Shown here in pieces: positions 15,064 to 23,401 of a stretch of 47,372 bases of DNA. Location: contig JANXXI010000321.1 in assembly GCA_025350695.1 (NCBI GenBank), forward strand, positions 1-47,372, written 5' to 3'. Both the position numbers and the translations under genes were made by a program. Source of the DNA: Acidobacteriota bacterium. Lineage in GTDB: Bacteria > Acidobacteriota > Terriglobia > Bryobacterales > Bryobacteraceae. Position 1 is the stretch's first letter; each line of letters opens with the position of its first letter. The notes beneath the pieces were generated by a model. That model was given only the letters and a program-made list of their open reading frames with translations. It ran no database searches and was not told the DNA's origin.

Positions 15064-17244
15064 TTGAAATCCGAAACTTCGGCAAGCGCCACTAAGATTG
15101 TGGTAGCTTCCACCGTTATGCTGTCCTTCATCTCTTTTTGGAGGGCGGCGGCAATCGTATTGTGCGATCTGGCGTCCTCTTCCTTTTACGCCGGCGGCAT
15201 CGCTGAAAACGCCATCGGCCGATCCGCCCCATGGTTCATCCTCGGCATCATGCTGTTTGGCTGGGCCATTCGGTCCTTCTACCTGGAAAGCTGCAGCATG
15301 TTCGTGCGTGGCGGCGTTTATCGCGTGGTTCATGAAGCCATGGGCGGGACGTTGGCCAAGTTCTCCGTCTCGGCACTGATGTTCGATTATGTCCTTACCG
15401 GCCCAATCAGCGGCGTCAGCGCGGGGTTGTATCTTGCGGGGCTGATTAACGAAGTCACCGACCTACTGCACCATCCGCTATGGCACGTAAACGCCAACTA
15501 TTTTGCAGCCGCTTTAGCTATTGCAATCACTCTCTATTTCTGGTGGCAGAATACAATTGGCATGCATGAATCAAGCAGCAAGGCCCTTCACATCATGCAA
15601 CTCACCACGGTGATGGTGGGGATGCTGGTTGTCTGGGCGGTAATCACCTATTTCGTCAAAGGGTCTTATCCCATCACCATGCCGACATCGGAGAACTTCA
15701 GGTTCGGAGATTCGGCGCTGGGCTGGCTGAAGCATACACCGCTTCCAAGCTTCTGGGGAATCGCGGTCATGATCGGGTTGGGACACTCGTTGCTGGCCAT
15801 GAGCGGGTTTGAAACGCTGGCGCAGGTGAACCGGGAAATCGCTCACCCGAAGCACGAAAACTTGAAGAAAGCCGGCACGGTTATTTTCGTGTACAGCATG
15901 ATCTTCACATCGTTAGTCAGCTTCCTGGCGGTGATGTTTATTCCCGACAAGGAGCGTACAGGACTATACATCGACAATCTCATCAGCGGCATCGCCATGT
16001 ATTTGGCCGGGCCCCTTTGGGCTCGCGTCGGATTTCATGGCTTCGTCGTGGTGGTCGGAACAATTCTTCTGGCCGGGGCGGTGAATACGTCCATCGTGGG
16101 ATCCAATGGCGTGTTGAATCGAGTGGCGGAAGACGGCGTGCTGCCGGACTGGTTCCGCAAGCCCCATGTGCGATTCGGAACAACCTACCGGATGATCAAT
16201 CTGGTGGTGGGAATGCAGATCTTCACCATTCTGCTAACCCGCGGCGACATGGCGTTGCTTAGCGAAGCATACGCATTTGGTGTTGTCTGGAGCTTCGCGA
16301 TGAAAGCTTTCAGTGTACTGGTCCTGCGATTCAAACAACCCAATCACCCGCGCGAGTACAAGGTTGGATGGAACGTCAGGATTGGCGGCAGGGAAATTCC
16401 AATTGGGCTGGGATTGATCTCTCTTTTCCTCTTTGGATTGGCGATCACTAACTTGTTCACGAAAGAAATTGCGACTATCTCCGGCATCGTTTTCACGTTG
16501 GTTTTCTATACGCTGTTCTATTTCTCAGAGAAGTACAACCATAAGAAGAATGCGGGTGTTATCACGGAGCATGAGAAGTTCCAAGTGCAAGAAACTCAGG
16601 TCGACAGTCACAACATTCGCCCAGGTTGCGTACTGATCCCCGCCAGTAACCCGAATCTATTGGCTCACGTGAGAAAGGCGATTGAAAAAACGGACATCCG
16701 CCGGATGGAGATCGTTGTGCTTGCCGTGAAATTCTCGAAGGACGAGTTGGACACCGATCAAATGTTCAGCACGGATGTGCAGGGTTTGTTTACCTCGGTG
16801 GTTACGCTGGCGGAAAAAGCGGGTAAGCATGTGGAGTTGATGGTGGTGCAGAGCCCGAACGTCACTTCGGCCATTGTTCAAACCGCGGCAAAGCTAAAGG
16901 CTTCCACCGTGGTGCTTGGAAGTTCCGGAAAAATGTCGATCGATGAGCAGGCCAAGCTGTTCGGCGATCAGTGGGAAACGCTGCCTGAGAAACGGCAAAT
17001 GGCGCTGGAGGTTGTTGACCGGGATAGTATGGAATCGAAATTTTTCAACCTCGGGCCACACCCGCCCCGTCTGTGGCCCGAAGATGTTGAGTTGCTGCAC
17101 CGTCTTTGGTTGCGGATGTCCGATCAGAGCGACGGACATAAGGTGCATCATCGGGACGTGGTTAGCGCAGCTTTAAGACGGCTGGAAGAGGATCTCGATA
17201 AGGGCGTGAATGTCACCCCCTCTTCCACTCTTCTGAAAACCTAG
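15064..17244 (+). CDS. APC superfamily permease with C-terminal USP domain, copy 2 (riboswitch-controlled)
   Basis: A 726-residue paralog of the preceding gene, nearly identical over the membrane core ('ATKIVVASTVMLSFISFWRAAAIVLCDLASSSFYAGGIAE' region) and similar in the USP-like domain ('VVLGSSGKMSIDEQ') and the 'GPHPPRLWPEDVELLHRLWL' tail. TTG at 15064 is chosen over an in-frame TTG at 15016 because it aligns with the start of copy 1 and follows GAGGAG at 9-nt spacing; the longer form would also read through the regulatory hairpins. Divergence from copy 1 is greatest at the first residues, the loop around 145-160 and the C-terminus. Substrate unknown. The upstream c-di-AMP aptamer suggests a role in ion or osmolyte balance. 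Confidence 0.91.
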   Translation: MKSETSASATKIVVASTVMLSFISFWRAAAIVLCDLASSSFYAGGIAENAIGRSAPWFILGIMLFGWAIRSFYLESCSMFVRGGVYRVVHEAMGGTLAKFSVSALMFDYVLTGPISGVSAGLYLAGLINEVTDLLHHPLWHVNANYFAAALAIAITLYFWWQNTIGMHESSSKALHIMQLTTVMVGMLVVWAVITYFVKGSYPITMPTSENFRFGDSALGWLKHTPLPSFWGIAVMIGLGHSLLAMSGFETLAQVNREIAHPKHENLKKAGTVIFVYSMIFTSLVSFLAVMFIPDKERTGLYIDNLISGIAMYLAGPLWARVGFHGFVVVVGTILLAGAVNTSIVGSNGVLNRVAEDGVLPDWFRKPHVRFGTTYRMINLVVGMQIFTILLTRGDMALLSEAYAFGVVWSFAMKAFSVLVLRFKQPNHPREYKVGWNVRIGGREIPIGLGLISLFLFGLAITNLFTKEIATISGIVFTLVFYTLFYFSEKYNHKKNAGVITEHEKFQVQETQVDSHNIRPGCVLIPASNPNLLAHVRKAIEKTDIRRMEIVVLAVKFSKDELDTDQMFSTDVQGLFTSVVTLAEKAGKHVELMVVQSPNVTSAIVQTAAKLKASTVVLGSSGKMSIDEQAKLFGDQWETLPEKRQMALEVVDRDSMESKFFNLGPHPPRLWPEDVELLHRLWLRMSDQSDGHKVHHRDVVSAALRRLEEDLDKGVNVTPSSTLLKT

Positions 17245-17783
17245 GGTAGATTCGCCGCGAGGTCCCAACTTGTGGACTTGTTTGTTACGGGATCGAAAAT
17301 AGTAATCCGTCCAAAGTTCAGAGTAACCTTCTCGACCGGAGCGGCGGATCCGATTTCGGTATCCCCTATTGACGCGATGAATACGTCAGTGAGAGTCATG
17401 CGTAACGTTTCCTTGTAGAGTGTACCTACAAGAGTTTGGTAAGAGACTACGACAGAATTAATGCGCCGGCCGGGAAGAAACAGGCCATACAAAGAAACCG
17501 TGCAGTCGTCCACGTTGCGGGTGATGGCAACATCGTCAAACTTTAGTCTTCCGGAGGCCCCTCCACCACTACCAAACTTACTCACTAATTGTGTGGCGTT
17601 AATCGTCGCCGACAGCGCCACAAACGATGGAGGTCCAGCCGGCGAACCGGCACACGCCGCGCCATCGGAGAAGGTTACGAGTGCCCGAGACGGCGGTTGA
17701 GTTGGTTGAGCCAGACCTGAAGGAACCAGCGCAATGGCTGCGCCGGCTAAAACGAACATGCGTGAATAGATGGTTTGAAACAT
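17241..17783 (-). CDS. Hcp-like (type VI tube protein family) protein with signal peptide
   Basis: A 180-residue protein. ATG at 17783 follows AAGGAGATCAAT, a strong ribosome site, so the longer frame to 17834 is rejected. It begins MFQTIYSRMFVLAGAAIALVPSGLAQ, a Sec signal peptide with a likely cleavage after 'GLAQ'. The mature part follows the Hcp pattern: a Gly-rich 'SKFGSGGGASGRLKFDDVAITRNVDDCT', then 'INSVVVSYQTL', 'ETLRMTLTDVFIASIG', 'PVEKVTLNFGRITIF' and a terminal 'SWDLAANLP'. Hcp normally forms cytoplasmic hexameric rings of the T6SS tube and lacks a signal peptide. No other T6SS gene is here, so an exported Hcp-fold protein of different function is likely. The stop overlaps the convergent permease stop by 4 bases. 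Confidence 0.8.
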   Translation of the reverse strand: MFQTIYSRMFVLAGAAIALVPSGLAQPTQPPSRALVTFSDGAACAGSPAGPPSFVALSATINATQLVSKFGSGGGASGRLKFDDVAITRNVDDCTVSLYGLFLPGRRINSVVVSYQTLVGTLYKETLRMTLTDVFIASIGDTEIGSAAPVEKVTLNFGRITIFDPVTNKSTSWDLAANLP

Positions 17784-17886
17784 ATTGATCTCCTTTTTGC
17801 TTTTCCGGGTTGGCTGCGTTACCAACCCCTTCACTTAGGAATGCGCGGGAAAGCAAAAAGAGAGATCAAAAAATGTTTGAGAACGT

Positions 17887-19326
17887 TTAGGCCCAGAAGC
17901 CGGTAACGGGTGTACCTTCCACCAGTTTGCGAGGTTGCTTCAAATCGTTGAGAATTTCCATTCCCGGATCAATTCCCAATGCCGAATAAATCGTCGCCAC
18001 AAGGTCCGTGGGATGGACAGGCTTATCGGCGGGCGATGAACCTTGCGCATCGCTCTTGCCGTACGCAACGCCACGCTTCACGCCCGCGCCTGCAATTACT
18101 CCGGTGTAGCAATAGGGCCAGTGATCGCGCCCGTCGGGTGAGTTGGTGTTACCCGAAGTGCTGACGCCCAACCGTGGGCTGCGTCCAAATTCGCCGAGGC
18201 AGACCAACAGGGTATCCTTGAACATTCCACGCTGATCCAGGTCTTCAATCAAGGCTGAAAGCGCCTTGTCGAGAACTGGGCAATGCAGATTCTTGAGCGG
18301 CCCAAAGTTCGACGCATGAGTATCCCACGCCGTCGTTTCCGGATCGCCGTTAGCGACAGATGGCCAGTTCACTTGGACGAAGCGCGTTCCCGACTCGATC
18401 AACCGGCGCGCAAGCAGAGCGCTCTGGCCGAAGGTTGTGCGTCCGTAGCGATCCCGAACCGTGTCCGCTTCTTTGTTCAAATCAAATGCATCGCGAGCCT
18501 TACCGCTGAGCACTAGATCGTAGGCCTTCTCATAATATTCATTTAATGCGTAGGAGCTGACAGCCTTCTCCAGCTCTTTCATCGAACCGTTAATGCCTTT
18601 GAGCAAAGCAAAGCGATCCTTCAATCGGTCGGCCGTAACTTCCGGACGCAGCGTCAAATCGTCCAGCTTCACTTCCTTGTTCGGATCCTGGTACAGGCGA
18701 TAGGGGTCAAAGGCTTTGCCGAGGAAGCCTGCGGCGCCCCCCTTGCCAATCACATTCGATTCCTGCAACGGCCGCGGCATTTCCACGAACGGTAACATGG
18801 GGCCGTCCGGAGGCAGCATCTTCGCGATCTGGCATCCCATGTGGGGAAAATCGCGTGGCGAAGGCGGCTCTAATTGTCCTGAAGGAGAAACTTTATCCGG
18901 AGCCCAGCCGGTCATCATCTGATAGATCGCCGCTGTGTGGTTGAATAGTCCCGCCGGAGTGTAGCTCATGGAGCGGATCAGCGTGATTTTATCCATCTGT
19001 TCGGCAAGCAGGGGCATCGTCTCGCTGACCTGAATGCCATCTACCTTGGTCTTAATCGGCTTGAACTCGCCGCGAATGTTTGACGGAGCGTCTGGCTTGG
19101 GATCCCAAATATCGATGTGGCTGGGCCCACCTTGCAGGAACAGCAAAATGACATTCTTCGCCTTCGGTTTGTTGGCTTCGCTCTTAGCCGCCGCACCAGC
19201 GTAGGCCTGCATTTGCAGGAACTCCGGAAGGTTCAGGCCAAGTAGGCCAAGCCCACCGGCACGCAACAATTCACGGCGCGAAACGCCATCACAACTTCTT
19301 ATGGGACGACCGGGTAAGTACAGCAA
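17887..19326 (-). CDS. DUF1501 family protein (unpaired copy)
   Basis: A 479-residue DUF1501 protein with a Tat-like N-terminus ('SRRELLRAGGLGLLGLNLPEFL', from about residue 16). Family blocks are 'KNVILLFLQGGPSHIDIWDPKP', 'MPLLAEQMDKITLIRSMSY', 'ALLARRLIESGTRFVQVNW', 'AWDTHASNFGPLKNLHCPVLD', 'LVCLGEFGRSPRLG' and 'GRDHWPYCYTGVIAGAGVKRGVAYGKSD'. These resemble the metal-site histidines and aspartates of the alkaline phosphatase superfamily. Unlike the other two DUF1501 genes in the window, no PSD1 gene is adjacent. Function unknown; probably periplasmic. Confidence 0.92.
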   Translation of the reverse strand: MLYLPGRPIRSCDGVSRRELLRAGGLGLLGLNLPEFLQMQAYAGAAAKSEANKPKAKNVILLFLQGGPSHIDIWDPKPDAPSNIRGEFKPIKTKVDGIQVSETMPLLAEQMDKITLIRSMSYTPAGLFNHTAAIYQMMTGWAPDKVSPSGQLEPPSPRDFPHMGCQIAKMLPPDGPMLPFVEMPRPLQESNVIGKGGAAGFLGKAFDPYRLYQDPNKEVKLDDLTLRPEVTADRLKDRFALLKGINGSMKELEKAVSSYALNEYYEKAYDLVLSGKARDAFDLNKEADTVRDRYGRTTFGQSALLARRLIESGTRFVQVNWPSVANGDPETTAWDTHASNFGPLKNLHCPVLDKALSALIEDLDQRGMFKDTLLVCLGEFGRSPRLGVSTSGNTNSPDGRDHWPYCYTGVIAGAGVKRGVAYGKSDAQGSSPADKPVHPTDLVATIYSALGIDPGMEILNDLKQPRKLVEGTPVTGFWA

Positions 19327-19348
19327 GGTTGAATTGCTCCTGCGGTTA

Positions 19349-20086
19349 TTATATGTCTTTTTTCTGGGTCAAGAGCGACACCTCCGCCGGCGTTAAGTTC
19401 CGGTACTGTCCGATCTTCAAATCTCCGATCGAAATGGGGCCAATTGCCACTCGAACCAATTTCAACACTTTCGCTTCCAGCGCCTCAATCATACGACGCA
19501 CTTGCCGGTTTCTTCCTTCCGTGATGGTGATTTCAAGATGAGTGTATTTACCCGAGTCGCGCAGCCTTTTGACGATGGCCGGCTTAGTGGGTCCATCGGA
19601 AAGAACCAGGCCCTGGCGCAACTGATCGAGATGTTCGTCGCTTAGCAGTGTCGATGCCTTCACTAAATAAGTCTTCGGCACTTTGAAATCTGGGTTGGTG
19701 ACCAATTCGGCAAACTGCGTATCGTTAGTCATGATTAACAGCCCACTGGTGTCAAGGTCCAGCCGACCCACATTCACCAAAAACTGTCCCACATCTTTGA
19801 TCAAGTCGTAGACCGTGGGCCGCCCTTCGGGATCATCGTAGGTGGTGAGATAGCCAGTGGGCTTGTACAACAGCAGGTACAATTTTTCGCCCGCTTTTAC
19901 TGGCTTGCCATCCAGCGTGACTTTGTCCCGCTTCAAATCAACCCAATGGTCCGGGGTTTGAATCAGCTGTCCATTCACACGTACACGACCGGCGCCGATC
20001 CAACTTCGAGCTTCGGTCCTGGAACCAAGGCCTGCTTTCGACAGCACCCGATCCAACGTTTTCAGAGGTCTTTTGTTGTCTGTCAA
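19349..20086 (-). CDS. rluB: 23S rRNA pseudouridine synthase RluB-like
   Basis: A 245-residue RsuA/RluB/E/F family enzyme. The N-terminal S4 RNA-binding domain is 'LDRVLSKAGLGSRTEARSWIGAGRVRVNGQ' (11-40). The catalytic domain has 'NVGRLDLDTSGLLIMTND', with catalytic aspartate D110 in the GRLD motif, and 'ITEGRNRQVRRMIEAL'. RluB makes a pseudouridine in helix 89/90 of 23S rRNA; which paralog (RluB, RluE, RluF or RsuA) is judged only from overall look. The start is a TTG at 20086, just 8 nt after the sulfatase stop, so it may be in the same transcript. Confidence 0.9.
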   Translation of the reverse strand: MTDNKRPLKTLDRVLSKAGLGSRTEARSWIGAGRVRVNGQLIQTPDHWVDLKRDKVTLDGKPVKAGEKLYLLLYKPTGYLTTYDDPEGRPTVYDLIKDVGQFLVNVGRLDLDTSGLLIMTNDTQFAELVTNPDFKVPKTYLVKASTLLSDEHLDQLRQGLVLSDGPTKPAIVKRLRDSGKYTHLEITITEGRNRQVRRMIEALEAKVLKLVRVAIGPISIGDLKIGQYRNLTPAEVSLLTQKKDI

Positions 20087-20094
20087 ATTCGGAC

Positions 20095-21639
20095 TTACTC
20101 CGGCTTATGAGCGCCAAGCGCGCGAAACTTCTTCCGTTCTTCTTCCGACAGCGTCGAGTTGAACGATGCTCCGTAACCGTTAGTTTGCCGGTAGGGATAC
20201 TGCTGCCACGGATCTTTCCCTTCAATCCGCGGATCGCCGGTCTCTTTCAAGTAGGCCGTCATTCGCGCTCGCAACCGCGCCAGTTGCTTACCGTAGGCTG
20301 GATCCTTAGCAACGTTGTTCATCTGCCACTTGTCTTTCTTCAGATCGAACAACTCCTCGGCGGGCCTCTTGCCAAAGCTCAGTTGGTGTTGCTTGGGATA
20401 TTCGCGCTTGTTCTTTTCGTCTAACAGAAAATCTTTGGATGGCGAATCATCGACATCACCCTCGACTGTCAAATTAGACGAGATGAAATCGCCGCCCATC
20501 GGCCAGCGATCGGGAGCAAAATTTCGCACATATAGGAAATCCTTTGTTCGCATCGCGCGCATAGGGTAGGTGGCGCCATCGGGCCGCGCCATCACGTGCC
20601 GCTCGAAGCCTGTGAATACATGGTCGCGCTTTGGGTCGGGCTTGCCGCCGGCTAGCAACGGCAACAGACTTCGCCCCGCCACCAAGCTGGGAACAGCAAC
20701 ACCAGCCGCCTCAAGTATCGTCGGGGAGAAATCCTTATGGCTGACAAAGTCCTGAATCTGCTGACCGCCATTGAAGCGCTTTGGCCAACGAATGGCCAGC
20801 GGCATATGGGTGCCTTGATCGTAAAGCGTCGCCTTGCCGCGAGGGAAAGGCATGCCATTGTCACTGGTGATGATGATCAGAGTGCTGTCCATCTCTCCGG
20901 TCTTCTCCAACAGATCAAGGGCTTTCGAAACCTGCTGATCGTACCATTCCACTTCGCTTGCATAATCCAGAATGTCGCCTCGAATCTCCTCCGTATCGGG
21001 CCAGTATGGCGGAACTTCTACGTTGTCGGTGGTCTTGCCGATCAGCTTACCCGCGCCCTTCTGATAGACGCGATGTGGTTCCGTTGAACCAAACCAAAAA
21101 AAGAAGGGCTTTTCTTTCGGGCGGGCCTCAAGAAAATCATTGAAGTTGGCGGAGTAGTCATTCGGGTCTAGCCCAGCGCGAATCTCTTCCTGGCGCCTTC
21201 GTTGCATGAAGCTCTGGCCAACAGGATGCCTGGTGAGACCGCCAGCTTTCGCATCGCCCGGGGCCCAAGTCTTTCCCGTGAATCCCACAAAATAACCGGC
21301 ATCTTCCAGCAGCAATGGAAACATTGGAAATTTCTTCGGCAAGGTTCCGTATAGCAACCCAGCCTCTTCCACTTGCCACATATTGCGGCCAGTTAGAATT
21401 CCACTACGGGAAGGCGTGCAGGAAGGAGCGACGCAAAAGGAGTTGTGGAAGAGAGCGCCTTCTTTGGCAATCCGATCAAACGCAGGGGTGTTCACAAGCT
21501 TGCTGCCGTAGGCGCCAGCGTGAGGCCACGATTGGTCATCAGCAATTATGAAAAGCACATTCGGGCGATCTGGAGCCGCGGTCAGAGCAAGCACCGACGG
21601 CGCGCCCAGAAACTGTCTACGAGTCAACACAGTCGTCAT
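20095..21639 (-). CDS. Tat-exported sulfatase (formylglycine type)
   Basis: A 514-residue sulfatase. ATG at 21639 is preferred (a TTG at 21654 would add five residues); it gives MTTVLTRRQFLGAPSVLALTAAP, a Tat signal. The metal site appears as 'PNVLFIIADDQSWPHAGAYG'. The modification motif C-T-P-S-R in 'VAPSCTPSRSGILTGR' (about 68-85) carries the Cys converted to formylglycine. Further down, 'LIIITSDNGMPFPRGK' completes the metal ligands. Such enzymes remove sulfate from polysaccharides or small sulfate esters; the substrate is unknown. It is divergent from the SsuBC/TauBC-like ABC genes, with only 35 nt between start codons. Confidence 0.94.
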   Translation of the reverse strand: MTTVLTRRQFLGAPSVLALTAAPDRPNVLFIIADDQSWPHAGAYGSKLVNTPAFDRIAKEGALFHNSFCVAPSCTPSRSGILTGRNMWQVEEAGLLYGTLPKKFPMFPLLLEDAGYFVGFTGKTWAPGDAKAGGLTRHPVGQSFMQRRRQEEIRAGLDPNDYSANFNDFLEARPKEKPFFFWFGSTEPHRVYQKGAGKLIGKTTDNVEVPPYWPDTEEIRGDILDYASEVEWYDQQVSKALDLLEKTGEMDSTLIIITSDNGMPFPRGKATLYDQGTHMPLAIRWPKRFNGGQQIQDFVSHKDFSPTILEAAGVAVPSLVAGRSLLPLLAGGKPDPKRDHVFTGFERHVMARPDGATYPMRAMRTKDFLYVRNFAPDRWPMGGDFISSNLTVEGDVDDSPSKDFLLDEKNKREYPKQHQLSFGKRPAEELFDLKKDKWQMNNVAKDPAYGKQLARLRARMTAYLKETGDPRIEGKDPWQQYPYRQTNGYGASFNSTLSEEERKKFRALGAHKPE

Positions 21640-21657
21640 TATGACAAGGTTCAACCG

Positions 21658-21663
21658 TATAAT
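21658..21663 (+). promoter_or_regulatory. Possible -10 box (TATAAT) for ABC transporter operon
   Basis: A perfect TATAAT ends 11 nt before the ATG at 21675. No convincing -35 is seen 17 nt upstream. If used, the transcript would start within a few bases of the ATG and be leaderless or nearly so, which agrees with the absence of a Shine-Dalgarno sequence there. Confidence 0.4.
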
Positions 21664-21674
21664 GAACTGTTCCG

Positions 21675-22439
21675 ATGGAATTTGCTCTAGAGTTCGAAAA
21701 CATCAGTCACCGCTTTGGCGACTATCACGCTGTTGAGGGCGTCTCGTTGCAGATTCCCGAAGGGGCGTTTTATTCGCTGGTCGGTCCCAGTGGCTGTGGT
21801 AAATCCACCCTCCTCAACATTGCCGCAGGCTTGTTTGCGCCAACGTCGGGCGTATCCCGCGCGCTTTCTACACCGCTCGACGGCATCAACAAGCGGGCCG
21901 GGTACATGTTTCAACAAGATGCATTGATGCCCTGGAAGACTGTGTTTGAAAATATCACGCTGGGCCCCCAACTACGCGGTCGCGAGGCTACGGGTGAAGC
22001 AATGGATTGGATCAAACGGGTAGGCCTGGACGGCTTCGCCCATCATTATCCATCGCAATTGAGCGGTGGCATGCGCAAGCGCGTGGCGATGGCCCAAACC
22101 TGGATTAACTCGCCGGAGATCATATTGATGGATGAACCGTTCGGGGCGCTTGATGTTCACACACGCCTGCGAATGGAGAGCGAAATCCTTAGCCTTTGGA
22201 CGGGTTCGGGTAAGACCGTATTATTCATCACTCATGACCTGGAGGAGGCTATTGCCCTATCGGACCGCGTCGCTATTCTGTCGGCCGGACCAGGCAGCAG
22301 AATCGCCGGAATCTTCGATGTGAATTTGCCGCGGCCACGAAACCTGATCGATATCCGTACCGACCCGGGCTTTCATGAACTGTACTCGAAGATCTGGATC
22401 AGTTTGCGGGAAGAGGTGCTGAAAAGCTATGAGCGCTAG
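21675..22439 (+). CDS. ABC transporter ATP-binding protein (SsuB/TauB type)
   Basis: A 254-residue ABC ATPase of the nitrate/sulfonate/taurine group. Visible motifs are Walker A GPSGCGKST (37-45), Q-loop 'MFQQDALMPWKTVFENI', signature LSGGM (129-133), Walker B IILMDEP (149-155) with D-loop GALD, and H-loop H187 in 'LFITHDLEEAIALSDR'. It energises import with the permease encoded next; the two overlap by 11 nt. No periplasmic binding protein gene lies nearby, so the substrate (sulfonate, nitrate, cyanate, thiamine precursor or other) is open. The divergent sulfatase makes a sulfur compound plausible but not shown. Confidence 0.92.
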   Translation: MEFALEFENISHRFGDYHAVEGVSLQIPEGAFYSLVGPSGCGKSTLLNIAAGLFAPTSGVSRALSTPLDGINKRAGYMFQQDALMPWKTVFENITLGPQLRGREATGEAMDWIKRVGLDGFAHHYPSQLSGGMRKRVAMAQTWINSPEIILMDEPFGALDVHTRLRMESEILSLWTGSGKTVLFITHDLEEAIALSDRVAILSAGPGSRIAGIFDVNLPRPRNLIDIRTDPGFHELYSKIWISLREEVLKSYER

Positions 22440-23202
22440 ATATTGGATGCGACTATGGCAATTGTTGTTGGCGGCATTTGTGTTGGGCCTGTGGCAGTTG
22501 GGAGTAGATCGCGACTGGGTAGACAAATTCTTCTTCTCGCGGCCTAGCGAGATAGGCGCGCGATTGTGGTTGATGGTTTCAAGTGGTTCCATTTTGCCGC
22601 ATCTAGGCGTAACGCTGATAGAGGCATTGCTATCATTTCTGATCGGCGGTGGACTTGGCATTGGCTGCGGTCTGTTGCTTGCCCGGGTAAAGTGGCTTGC
22701 CGATTTGCTCGACCCGTTTATCCGAATGGGCAACGCATTGCCGCGCGTGGTGCTGGCTCCAATCTTCCTGCTTTGGTTTGGACTCGGAATCTGGTCAAAG
22801 GTGGCGCTTGGAGTCACGGTTGTGTTTTTCATCGTCTTCTTCAACACCCTTGAGGGAGTGCGGCAAGTAGAACCAGTGCTAATCTCAAACGCCCGAATGC
22901 TGGGCGCCAACGAGCGGCAATTGCTCCGCCACGTTTTGATTCCTTCCGCCATGGCCTGGATCTTTTCCAGCCTGCACGTCAGCATCGGGTTTGCCATCAT
23001 TTCCGTGGTAGTGGGTGAGTACATGGGCTCATCAAAGGGCATTGGGTACTTGATCGCCCAGAGTGAGGGCGTGTTCGACACTACAGGCGTCTTCGCGGGA
23101 ATGGCGATTCTTTCAAGCGTTGTATTGTTGATCGGTTGGGGAATTGGCCGTTTGGAGCGAAGGCTGTTGCGATGGCAATCCAATACTGGGCGAGCGACTT
23201 AG
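22429..23202 (+). CDS. ABC transporter permease (SsuC/TauC type)
   Basis: A 257-residue binding-protein-dependent permease with about six membrane segments. The EAA loop is visible in 'EGVRQVEPVLISNARMLGANERQLLRHVLIPSAMAWIFSSL' (about 141-185), where GANERQLL contacts the ATPase. It is coupled to the ATPase gene by an 11-nt overlap. Length and spacing are typical of SsuC/TauC. The region after its stop holds small hairpins and a decayed PIN gene rather than a solute-binding protein gene. Confidence 0.92.
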   Translation: MSARYWMRLWQLLLAAFVLGLWQLGVDRDWVDKFFFSRPSEIGARLWLMVSSGSILPHLGVTLIEALLSFLIGGGLGIGCGLLLARVKWLADLLDPFIRMGNALPRVVLAPIFLLWFGLGIWSKVALGVTVVFFIVFFNTLEGVRQVEPVLISNARMLGANERQLLRHVLIPSAMAWIFSSLHVSIGFAIISVVVGEYMGSSKGIGYLIAQSEGVFDTTGVFAGMAILSSVVLLIGWGIGRLERRLLRWQSNTGRAT

Positions 23203-23324
23203 AAATAGTTGGGTCGAGGCTCCCTCGGCGGGCGGCCCAAAGGACGCCCTGCTCAGGCGTCAAAACCACTAACGGAATTTCATAATCTTCTTCGTCTAAG
23301 ACCTATTTAATTTAAACCTATTGA

Positions 23325-23345
23325 AAGGCCTTGATTAAAGGCCTT
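23325..23345. repeat. Small perfect hairpin downstream of ABC permease
   Basis: AAGGCCTT (23325-23332), loop GATTA, AAGGCCTT (23338-23345). A second hairpin, GACGCC/GGCGTC, lies nearer the permease stop (about 23243-23261). Neither is followed by a T-run on the plus strand. The rest of 23203-23401 shows no gene. Confidence 0.5.
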
Positions 23346-23401
23346 CGGAGGGCCGGAAAGATCTGCACAAAGAGAATCTCAACTGGATCGGCTGATTGCC
23401 G

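Noticed and set aside
22257-23183. 308-codon open frame on the minus strand opposite the ABC genes
   Set aside because: Low-complexity Ser/Pro/Asn composition and no domain; the plus strand encodes a clear ATPase-permease pair.
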